Shown in pieces: positions 1-7,284 of a stretch of DNA of 64,000 bases. The DNA is from Streptomyces antibioticus (lineage in GTDB: Bacteria > Actinomycetota > Actinomycetes > Streptomycetales > Streptomycetaceae): the NCBI RefSeq assembly GCF_002019855.1, contig NZ_CM007717.1:806001-870000 (forward strand), read 5' to 3'. The notes beneath the pieces were generated by a model. The model had not been told where the DNA came from, made no database searches, and worked only from the letters and a program-made list of their open reading frames with translations. Both the position numbers and the translations under genes were made by a program. Each line of letters opens with the position of its first letter. The stretch's first letter is position 1.

Positions 1-1354
1 CCTGGACGTCGACGCGTTCGCGCCGCGGCTGTCGTTCTTCTGGGCGATCGGCATGAACTTCTTCATGGAGGTCGCCAAGCTGCGCGCGGCGCGCCTGCTG
101 TGGGCGAAGCTGGTGAAGCAGTTCGACCCGAAGAACTCCAAGTCGCTGTCCCTGCGCACCCATTCGCAGACCTCGGGCTGGTCGCTGACCGCGCAGGACG
201 TCTTCAACAACGTCACGCGTACGTGCGTGGAGGCGATGGCGGCCACCCAGGGCCACACCCAGTCGCTGCACACCAACGCCCTGGACGAGGCGCTCGCGCT
301 GCCCACCGACTTCTCGGCACGCATCGCCCGCAACACCCAGCTCCTCATCCAGCAGGAGTCCGGCACCACCCGGGTCATCGACCCCTGGGGCGGCAGCGCC
401 TACGTCGAGAAGCTCACCTACGACCTGGCCCGCCGCGCCTGGCAGCACATCCAGGAGGTCGAGCAGGCGGGCGGCATGGCGCAGGCCATCGACGCCGGCA
501 TCCCCAAGCTGCGCGTGGAGGAGGCCGCGGCCCGCACCCAGGCCCGGATCGACTCCGGCCGCCAGCCGGTGATCGGCGTGAACAAGTACCGGGTGGAGAA
601 CGACGAGGCGATCGACGTCCTCAAGGTCGACAACTCCTCGGTGCGCACCCAGCAGATCGCCAAGCTGCGCCGGCTGCGCGCCGAACGCGACGAGCGGGCC
701 TGCCAGGACGCGCTGGACGCGCTGACCCGGGCGGCCGGCGGCGAGGGCAACCTGCTGGAGCTGGCGGTGAACGCGGCCCGCGCCAAGGCCACCGTCGGTG
801 AGATCTCCGACGCCCTGGAGAAGGTGTACGGGCGGCACGCGAGCCAGATCCGTACGATCTCCGGCGTGTACCGCAACGAAGCAGGTGAGTCGCCCTCCGT
901 GGAACGCACCCGAAGCCTGGTGTCCGCCTTCGCGGACGCCGAGGGCCGCCGGCCGCGCATCCTGGTCGCCAAGATGGGCCAGGACGGCCACGACCGCGGC
1001 CAGAAGGTCATCGCCACCGCCTTCGCCGACCTCGGCTTCGACGTCGACGTCGGCCCGCTGTTCCAGACCCCGGCCGAGGTGGCCCGCCAGGCCGTCGAGG
1101 CGGACGTGCACATCGTCGGCGTCTCCTCGCTGGCCGCCGGGCACCTCACCCTCGTCCCGGCGCTGCGCGAGCAGCTCGCCGAGGAGGGCCGGGAGGACAT
1201 CATGATCGTGGTGGGCGGGGTGATCCCGCCGCAGGACGTGCCGACCCTGCTGGAGATGGGCGCCGCCGCCGTCTTCCCGCCCGGCACCGTGATCCCGGAC
1301 GCCGCGTACGACCTGGTCGAGCGGCTGGCCACCGGCCTGGGGCACCGCCTGTGA
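1..1354 (+). CDS. mutB: methylmalonyl-CoA mutase large subunit, C-terminal ~450 residues (5' end outside window)
   Basis: Adenosylcobalamin-dependent isomerisation of methylmalonyl-CoA and succinyl-CoA in the cytoplasm; it links propionate catabolism to the TCA cycle and supplies polyketide extender units. The frame is open from base 2. The visible part starts in the TIM barrel ([17 protein letters not shown], then NNVTRT and [11 protein letters not shown], typical of the alpha/catalytic subunit) and ends in the B12-binding domain with the base-off motif GQDGHDRG (Asp-x-His-x-x-Gly), so this is the active and not the structural small subunit. The stop overlaps meaB by 4 bases, indicating one transcript. 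The small subunit (mutA) is expected just upstream, outside the window. Confidence 0.95.
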   Translation, partial: LDVDAFAPRLSFFWAIGMNFFMEVAKLRAARLLWAKLVKQFDPKNSKSLSLRTHSQTSGWSLTAQDVFNNVTRTCVEAMAATQGHTQSLHTNALDEALALPTDFSARIARNTQLLIQQESGTTRVIDPWGGSAYVEKLTYDLARRAWQHIQEVEQAGGMAQAIDAGIPKLRVEEAAARTQARIDSGRQPVIGVNKYRVENDEAIDVLKVDNSSVRTQQIAKLRRLRAERDERACQDALDALTRAAGGEGNLLELAVNAARAKATVGEISDALEKVYGRHASQIRTISGVYRNEAGESPSVERTRSLVSAFADAEGRRPRILVAKMGQDGHDRGQKVIATAFADLGFDVDVGPLFQTPAEVARQAVEADVHIVGVSSLAAGHLTLVPALREQLAEEGREDIMIVVGGVIPPQDVPTLLEMGAAAVFPPGTVIPDAAYDLVERLATGLGHRL

Positions 1355-2337
1355 TCGATGTCGACGCCTATGTGAAGGGTGTGCTCGACGGGAAGCGGGC
1401 GCTGATCGCGCGCGCGATCACGCTCGTCGAGTCCACCCTGCCCCAGCACCGGGTGCTGGCCCAGGAGTTGCTGACCGAGCTGCTCCCGCACAGCGGGCGG
1501 GCGCGGCGGATCGGGGTCAGCGGGGTGCCGGGCGTCGGCAAGTCGACGTTCATCGACGCCTTCGGCACGCTGCTGACCTCGCGCGGGCACCGGGTGGCGG
1601 TGCTCGCGGTCGACCCGTCGTCCAGCCGGACCGGCGGCTCGATCCTGGGCGACAAGACCCGGATGGAACGTCTGGCCGTCGACCCGGCGGCGTTCGTGCG
1701 CCCCTCCCCCACCGCGGGCACGCTCGGCGGGGTCGCCAAGGCGACCCGGGAGTCGATCGTGGTGATGGAGGCGGCGGGCTACGACGTGATCCTCGTCGAG
1801 ACGGTCGGCGTCGGCCAGTCCGAGACCGCGGTCGCGAACATGGTCGACTCCTTCCTGCTGCTCACCTTGGCCCGCACCGGCGACCAGCTCCAGGGCATCA
1901 AGAAGGGCGTCCTGGAACTGGCCGACGTGATCGCCGTCAACAAGGCGGACGGCCCGCACGAACGCGACGCCCGCGCGGCGGCCCGTGAACTGGCGGGCGC
2001 GCTGCGGCTGATGCACGGCGCGGACGCCGTCTGGACGCCGCCCGTGCTCAGTTGCAGCGCGCGGGAGTCGGCGGGTCTGGACACCGTCTGGGAGCGGCTC
2101 GAACAGCACCGCACCCTGCTGGACTCGACCGGGCGGCTCACCGCCAAGCGGCGTGACCAGCAGGTCGACTGGACCTGGACCATGGTCCGCGACGAACTGC
2201 TCGGCCGGCTGCACTCCGATCCCGCCGTACGGGCCCTGGCACCGGTGCTCGAACAGCAGGTGCGGGACGGCGAGTTGACGGCGACCCTGGCCGCCGGGCG
2301 GATCCTGGACGCCCTCGGCGGCACCGAGCCGTCCTGA
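1351..2337 (+). CDS. meaB: methylmalonyl-CoA mutase-associated G protein MeaB
   Basis: G3E-family GTPase of 328 aa that protects and reactivates methylmalonyl-CoA mutase by gating cofactor loading. The P-loop GVPGVGKST lies near residue 56, followed by the switch region with [15 protein letters not shown], the [10 protein letters not shown] motif (G3-like) and NKAD (G4) for guanine specificity. The GTG start overlaps the mutB stop (GTGA), so translation is coupled; this placement next to mutB is the classical arrangement. Length and motif order match the MeaB/ArgK family; the old label 'LAO/AO transport ATPase' for this family is a misnomer. Confidence 0.95.
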   Translation: MIDVDAYVKGVLDGKRALIARAITLVESTLPQHRVLAQELLTELLPHSGRARRIGVSGVPGVGKSTFIDAFGTLLTSRGHRVAVLAVDPSSSRTGGSILGDKTRMERLAVDPAAFVRPSPTAGTLGGVAKATRESIVVMEAAGYDVILVETVGVGQSETAVANMVDSFLLLTLARTGDQLQGIKKGVLELADVIAVNKADGPHERDARAAARELAGALRLMHGADAVWTPPVLSCSARESAGLDTVWERLEQHRTLLDSTGRLTAKRRDQQVDWTWTMVRDELLGRLHSDPAVRALAPVLEQQVRDGELTATLAAGRILDALGGTEPS

Positions 2338-2368
2338 AGCCGGACCCCCTGCCCGGTCTCCGGCGGGA

Positions 2369-3277
2369 CTAGCCGCGGCCGCGCACCGTCTCCGCCGCCC
2401 GTACCAGTGCCGTGAGCACCGTGCGGACGGCCCGGCGTGCCGTGCGTTCGGGGCGGTGGAGGACGTCGACGTGGCGCAGGGCCTGGACGCCGTCGAGCGG
2501 CCGGAGGACGACGTCGGGGTGCGGGCGGGCCGTCCAGCGCGGTATCAGGGCCACTCCGCCTCCCGCGGCGACGAGTTCGGCGACGACCGAGATCTCGTTG
2601 ACGCGGTGGACGATGTCGAGGCGCCGCCCCGCGGCCGCGGCGACGGCCTCGACGGTGGCGAGCAGCGGGAAGCCGTCGTGGACGGTGATCCACGGCTGGT
2701 CCGCGATCTCCCCCGGGGTCAGCCGGGGCCGGGCGGCCAGGGGATGGCCGGCGGGCAGGGCGATGTCGAGCGGTTCGCGCAGCAGGGGGGTGACCGTGGT
2801 GGTCCGGGGCCAGGCCGGGGCGTGGTCCAGCCGGTGGGCGAGGACGAGGTCGTAGTCGCGGGTCAGGGGCGGGAAGTCCTCCTGGGCCACGTCCTCGTCG
2901 TGGAGGGTGAGCCGCGGCGAGCCGGGGGCGGTCAGGCCGCGCAGGAGGAGGGGGAAGAAGGCGGCGGCCCCGCTGTGGAAGGCGGCCACGGACACCGTGC
3001 CGTCGGGGCGGTCGACGAACGCGTCCACGGCGTGCCGCGCCCGGGCGAGCGCCGTCTCCACACCGATCGCGGCGTCGGCCAGGGCCTGTCCGGCGGCGGT
3101 GAGCACCAGCCGCCGCCCATCGCGTTCGGTGAGCGGCACCGGGATCGGCCGCTGGAGCAGCCGGAGTTGCTGGGAGACCGCCGAGGGCGTCACCCGCAGC
3201 GCCTCGGCGACCGCGGTGACGCTGCCCAGTTCGCCCAGCTCCCGCAGGATCCGAAGCTGTCTCTCGTCCACCGGCAC
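2369..3277 (-). CDS. LysR-family transcriptional regulator
   Basis: 302 aa with an N-terminal winged helix (residues about 5-62, containing SVTAVAEALRVTPSAVSQQ) and a substrate-binding-like effector domain (about 90-295, starting VSVAAFHSGAAAFFPLLL). It is divergent from an EamA-type transporter, the common LysR layout in which the regulator controls itself and the exporter. A perfect inverted repeat lies directly upstream of its start (3280-3294). The effector cannot be told from sequence; amino acids or their analogues are usual for LysR/EamA pairs, which is inference only. Confidence 0.9.
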   Translation of the reverse strand: MPVDERQLRILRELGELGSVTAVAEALRVTPSAVSQQLRLLQRPIPVPLTERDGRRLVLTAAGQALADAAIGVETALARARHAVDAFVDRPDGTVSVAAFHSGAAAFFPLLLRGLTAPGSPRLTLHDEDVAQEDFPPLTRDYDLVLAHRLDHAPAWPRTTTVTPLLREPLDIALPAGHPLAARPRLTPGEIADQPWITVHDGFPLLATVEAVAAAAGRRLDIVHRVNEISVVAELVAAGGGVALIPRWTARPHPDVVLRPLDGVQALRHVDVLHRPERTARRAVRTVLTALVRAAETVRGRG

Positions 3278-3279
3278 AG

Positions 3280-3294
3280 TGTAGCTCCGCTACA
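3280..3294. promoter_or_regulatory. inverted repeat TGTAGC-TCC-GCTACA, candidate LysR operator
   Basis: Perfect 6-bp arms with a 3-bp spacer lie two bases upstream of the LysR start and about 60 bases upstream of the EamA start. Position between divergent genes suits autorepression by the LysR protein. Seen directly; the assignment to this regulator is inferred from position. Confidence 0.5.
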
Positions 3295-3351
3295 GGTTCA
3301 CTTCAGTAGTTCGTCATTTACTTCAACGTGCTGGCCGGAGAGGGTGGCGGC

Positions 3352-4290
3352 ATGCCATCCACCCGTCGTACGGACGTGGTGCTGCTGGCCGTCGCCGTCG
3401 TCTGGGGCTCCAGCTATCTGACGGCGAAGACGGCCACCGAAGCCACCTCGGTCCTCCTCGTCCTGTTCCTGCGGTACGCGATCTCCGCGGTGGCCTGTGT
3501 CGCCGTGGTCGCCGCGGCGGTACGGTCCCCCGGCCCCCTCACCCGGGACGAACTCGCCCGCGGCACCCTGCTCGGCGTCACCCAGGCCGCCGTACTCGTC
3601 CTGGAGACGTACGGCGTCGCGCACACCAGTGCCGCGAACGCGGGGCTGATCATCAGCCTCACCCTGGTCCTCACCCCGCTCCTGGACCGTGCCGGACGGG
3701 GCGGCGGGCTGCCGGTGCGGTTCTATCTCGCGGCCGGGCTGTGCGTCGGCGGTGTCGCCCTGCTGGTGTCGGGGACGGGGCTGCGCGCGCCGGGCGTCGG
3801 GGATCTGCTGATGCTCGCGGCGGCGGTGGTCCGGGCGGGCCATGTGGTGCTCGTCGGGCGGCTCACCGCGGGCCGGTCGCTGCGCCCGCTGCAACTGACC
3901 GCCGTCCAGAGCGTCGTCGGGGCGGTGCTGTTCCTGCCGCCGGCGGCGGCCGGGCTGCCGCTGCTCGCCCGGACCGACGCGACCACCTGGGCGCAGTTGC
4001 TCTATCTGGCCCTGTTCTGCGGTCTCTTCGCGTTCCTGGCGCAGACCTGGGCGGTGCAGCGCACCTCCCCGACCCGGGCCAGTCTGCTGCTGGGCACCGA
4101 ACCGGTCTGGGCGCTCGCGGTCGGTATCGGCTTCGGCTCCGAACGGCTCACCGCCGGGGCCGCGCTCGGCGCCGTCCTCATCGTCGTCGGCACCTACTGG
4201 GGGCAGGCCGTGGAACGCGCCCGACGCGCGGAACGGACGCCCGCCGCCGAGGACGCCTTTCACGCCGTAAGCGTCTCTGGAGGAAAGTGA
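3352..4290 (+). CDS. EamA/DMT-superfamily transporter
   Basis: 312 aa inner-membrane protein with ten predicted hydrophobic helices and two EamA repeats (about 8-140 and 155-290). It opens with LLAVAVVWGSSYLTAKTA, a typical first helix of RhaT/YdcZ-like DMT exporters. An in-frame GTG exists at 3328, but the ATG at 3352 is preferred because GGAGAGG sits just before it. Divergent from the LysR gene, so probably regulated by it. Substrate unknown; the family exports amino acids, purines or small metabolites. Confidence 0.88.
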   Translation: MPSTRRTDVVLLAVAVVWGSSYLTAKTATEATSVLLVLFLRYAISAVACVAVVAAAVRSPGPLTRDELARGTLLGVTQAAVLVLETYGVAHTSAANAGLIISLTLVLTPLLDRAGRGGGLPVRFYLAAGLCVGGVALLVSGTGLRAPGVGDLLMLAAAVVRAGHVVLVGRLTAGRSLRPLQLTAVQSVVGAVLFLPPAAAGLPLLARTDATTWAQLLYLALFCGLFAFLAQTWAVQRTSPTRASLLLGTEPVWALAVGIGFGSERLTAGAALGAVLIVVGTYWGQAVERARRAERTPAAEDAFHAVSVSGGK

Positions 4291-4320
4291 TGTGCGCGGC
4301 TCGCATTCACCCGGCGCATG

Positions 4321-4935
4321 TCACCCGCCGATCTCCTGCCCGTCCCCCACCAGGCTTCTGCGATAGGCCGCGCATTCCTCGAACGAGGGCAGCAGGCCCT
4401 GCCGTTCGGCCTCCGCCAGGGAGGGCGCGGCCGCGTCCTTGTCGGAGAGCAGCGGTACGAGATCCTCGGGCCAGGTGATGCCCAGGCTCGGGTCGAGCGG
4501 GTCGACGCCGTGCTCGCGCCCGGGGGCGTACCCCTCGGAGCAGAGGTAGACGACGGTGGAGTCGTCCTCCAGTGCCATGAAGGCGTGGCCGAGACCCTCC
4601 GAGAGGTACACGCTGCGGTGGGTGGTGTCGTCGAGCCGCACCGCGTCCCAGGTCCCGAACCCCGGGGAGCCGACCCGCAGGTCGACCACCACGTCGAGGA
4701 TCGCGCCGCTGACGCAGGTGACGTACTTGGCCTGGCCCGGCGGGACCTCGGCGAAGTGGATTCCGCGGAGCGTCCCGCGCACCGAACGCGAGCAGTTGGC
4801 CTGGGCGAGCCGAAGGTCCTGGCCGACGGCGTCCCGGAAGGCGCCGTCCTTGAACCACTCGTGGAAGCGGCCCCTGTCGTCCGTGAACACCTTCGGCGTG
4901 TCCACCCACGCGCCCTCGACGCCCAGCGCTCTCAT
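4321..4935 (-). CDS. dTDP-4-dehydrorhamnose 3,5-epimerase family protein (RmlC-like)
   Basis: 204 aa cupin of the RmlC family, which epimerises dTDP-4-keto-6-deoxyglucose in deoxysugar biosynthesis. Visible landmarks are DDRGRFHEWFK near residue 20, the QANCSRS and GTLRGIHF segment carrying the catalytic His, VVVDLRVGSPGFG and the second active-site stretch EGLGHAFMALEDDS. The start is taken at the ATG preceded by GGAAGGAAG; a longer in-frame start exists 48 bases upstream. No rmlA, rmlB or rmlD neighbours are present, so it may serve a remote sugar cluster or modify another keto-sugar. Confidence 0.88.
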   Translation of the reverse strand: MRALGVEGAWVDTPKVFTDDRGRFHEWFKDGAFRDAVGQDLRLAQANCSRSVRGTLRGIHFAEVPPGQAKYVTCVSGAILDVVVDLRVGSPGFGTWDAVRLDDTTHRSVYLSEGLGHAFMALEDDSTVVYLCSEGYAPGREHGVDPLDPSLGITWPEDLVPLLSDKDAAAPSLAEAERQGLLPSFEECAAYRRSLVGDGQEIGG

Positions 4936-5046
4936 CCGCCCACTTCCTTCCGCACGACGGAATTCCGCACACGGAATCACCATAGGCTCATCATTCAGGC
5001 ATTCCGCTTGTCCGCGCGTCCGTCGGAGTGCACCTCCCGGCGGGCG

Positions 5047-7107
5047 TCAGGGCAGGGCGAGCACCTCGTCGATCGTGGCCCGGATCGCCTCGTCGTCGAG
5101 GACCGCCCGGTAGTCCCGGTACGGCGAGAGCCGCCGGTCGGCCGCGCGTACCCTGCGCAGGGTCGCGCGCACCTCCGGGGTGACCCGGCCGATGCGGGCG
5201 AGGCCGCGCAGCGCGTCCTGGAAGACGCCGTACAGACCGCCGCCCTCGCTGCCCTCGTCCGGCAGGACGTGCTCGGCGCGGACGCCTTCCGCGAGGACCG
5301 TCGCGCTCGGCTCGGGCTCGCCCGTGATCGACCACAGGGCGAGCGCCGCCCGCTGCCGCGTCCAGCCGTCGCCCCGCTCCATGAGCCGCCGCACGTCGTC
5401 GGCGTACGGCGCTGCCGCCGGGCCGAACGTGCCGAGGAGGTCGACGGGACCGTGCGGCGGGCGTTCGGCGGCCGACACCGCCTCGCCGATCGTGCGCAGG
5501 GCCGCGTCGCGGTCGCCGCCCAGCCGCCAGACGGCCCACGCGACCAGCCGGTGGTTGCCGGGATGGTCGAGCACCGTGCACCGGCGCACCGCGTCCCGCA
5601 CCGCAGCCGCGGCCGGCCCCATCGCCACCAGCGCGTGGACGGCGTCCAGCGAGGTCCGGGCGTCGCCGAGCAGGGCCACCGCCTCCGGGCGCGCGGGCGC
5701 GCTCGCCTCGCCCCACTCCGTGAGCACCCGGAGCAGGGGGCAGGTGAGCGTGCCGCCGACGCCGTCCTCCCGGAGGAGCCGCCGGATCGCGGGCAGCAGG
5801 GCCGCCGCGTGCGCCCGCAGCGGCAGCAGGACGTCCTCGACCTCGGGCAGCCGCGGGTCGCCCGTGCAGTAGGCGCGGGACCACGAGCCCCGGTAGGGCT
5901 CGTACAGCCGCTCGACGAGCCCCGGCAGGGCGCGCGGATCACCGATCCGGGTCAGCGCCCAGCGGGCGTGATCGCCCACGGTGCCCTCGTACCACTCGTC
6001 CGCGCCCGGGTCGTCCAGCCGCGCGGCCAGGGCGTCGGCGCAGGGCGCCGCCCGGCGGCCCAGCAGGGCGAGCAGATGGGCCGCCCGGTACCGTACGCCG
6101 TCGTCCGGATCGGTGAGCAGATCACCGGCGAGCGGGAGCAGGACGGGCGCGACGGACGGCCGGAGCGTGAACAGGCGCCACGCCACGTCCAGCGCGGCCC
6201 GGCACAGCGGGGCGTCCGCGCTGCGGCGGGCGGCCGTCACGAGCCGTACGGCGAAGGCGAGTTGGACCTCGGGGTCGTCGCCGTACAGATCGGCCGACGC
6301 GGTGACGACGTCCTCGCGGGTGAAGGCGTGCTCGACGCCGGGCAGGTACCAGGTCGCCTCGAAGGCCGGGGCGCCTGCCGGGTCGGACAGGACCTCCACC
6401 AGGACGTCCTGCTCGTGGACCGCGCCCTCGGCGTCGAAGGCTGCCAGGGCGTGCACGGCCGCGACCCGCAGCACGGGGTCGCCGGTCCGCAGCACCTCGG
6501 CCACCACCGCCCGCACCGGTCCGGTGTCCCCGCCGCGCGCGGCGGCGCCGAGGGCGAGCAGCAGGGGCAGCCGTACGGTCGGGTCCGGTTCGGTGTGCCA
6601 GCGTTCCAGCAGGGCGCCGGGTCCCTCCGCGAGCGGCAGGGCCTCGCGCCGCACCCGGGGCAGCGGGTCGGCGAGGAGCGCCCGGATCCGGGGCCGCAGG
6701 CTCCACCACTGCCCGTGCCATCCGGGGTCCACGGCGTCCGGACCGGCCTCGGCCGCCACCCCGGCCAGGTCCGCGAGAAGTTCCACCAGCACGGCGCGGG
6801 AGCCGAGGTCCGGGTCCCCGGCGAGGGCGACGACGAACGGCAGCGCGGCGGCCGAGAGGGCGGGCAGCCGACGGGCCCCGGGCGCGAAGCACTCGTACAC
6901 CTCGTAGACGTCGTCCTCGGTCGCCCCGGCGCCCTGGCCGGCCAGCCGTCGCAGGGCCCGGCGCATCCGGTCGGCCGGATGGAGGGCGACCGCGGGCTCC
7001 AGCCCGTCCCACGCCACGGTGTCCAGCGCCGCCAGGACCGTCCCCGCCACCACACGCCCCCGCACCCTCGTTCGATCAACTCCCCAGAGGCATCCTGCCA
7101 TTCGCAC
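5047..7107 (-). CDS. HEAT-repeat protein
   Basis: Up to 686 aa built almost wholly of alpha-helical repeats of 30-40 residues (for example DPDLGSRAVLVELLADLAG, DPVLRVAAVHALAAFDAEG and DPDDGVRYRAAHLLALLG), the PBS-lyase/HEAT type that makes an extended solenoid for protein binding. No catalytic motif, signal peptide or membrane segment was seen. The start is uncertain: the longest frame begins with GTG at 7107, but several GTG codons to about 7050 are possible. It stands alone between rmlC-like and amylase genes. Such proteins in Streptomyces are uncharacterised; a scaffold role is inference. Confidence 0.75.
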   Translation of the reverse strand: MRMAGCLWGVDRTRVRGRVVAGTVLAALDTVAWDGLEPAVALHPADRMRRALRRLAGQGAGATEDDVYEVYECFAPGARRLPALSAAALPFVVALAGDPDLGSRAVLVELLADLAGVAAEAGPDAVDPGWHGQWWSLRPRIRALLADPLPRVRREALPLAEGPGALLERWHTEPDPTVRLPLLLALGAAARGGDTGPVRAVVAEVLRTGDPVLRVAAVHALAAFDAEGAVHEQDVLVEVLSDPAGAPAFEATWYLPGVEHAFTREDVVTASADLYGDDPEVQLAFAVRLVTAARRSADAPLCRAALDVAWRLFTLRPSVAPVLLPLAGDLLTDPDDGVRYRAAHLLALLGRRAAPCADALAARLDDPGADEWYEGTVGDHARWALTRIGDPRALPGLVERLYEPYRGSWSRAYCTGDPRLPEVEDVLLPLRAHAAALLPAIRRLLREDGVGGTLTCPLLRVLTEWGEASAPARPEAVALLGDARTSLDAVHALVAMGPAAAAVRDAVRRCTVLDHPGNHRLVAWAVWRLGGDRDAALRTIGEAVSAAERPPHGPVDLLGTFGPAAAPYADDVRRLMERGDGWTRQRAALALWSITGEPEPSATVLAEGVRAEHVLPDEGSEGGGLYGVFQDALRGLARIGRVTPEVRATLRRVRAADRRLSPYRDYRAVLDDEAIRATIDEVLALP

Positions 7108-7168
7108 GGCCGCAGCCGGTCGTGACGCGTCCCTTTACGTGGTTGTCATGCGCCTGTAGCTTCTGCGA

Positions 7169-7208
7169 CTGCAAGCCCTTTCAGGAATTTACCGGTTGCT
7201 CTTTCAGG
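7169..7208 (+). promoter_or_regulatory. amylase upstream region: CTGCAAG/CTTTCAG inverted pair and second CTTTCAGG copy
   Basis: CTGCAAG (7169-7175) and CTTTCAG (7178-7184) form an inverted repeat with one mismatch and a 2-bp spacer; CTTTCAGG recurs at 7201-7208. Pairs of CTTGCAG-like heptamers are typical of targets of the LacI-family maltose regulator MalR/Reg1 of Streptomyces (established for other amylase and mal promoters, recalled rather than checked). It lies about 80-115 bases before the amylase start. Confidence 0.4.
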
Positions 7209-7284
7209 CCGGTTCCCGGCCGCACCGGTTCTTTCTGCTGCACCCCCCACCTCCCCCGTCTCCGCAGCCGCTTCAGGAGAGGCC

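Noticed and set aside
418..2214. Long minus-strand open frame over mutB and meaB
   Set aside because: Low-complexity Arg/Pro-rich translation with no domain, antisense to two well-supported genes; a GC-bias shadow.
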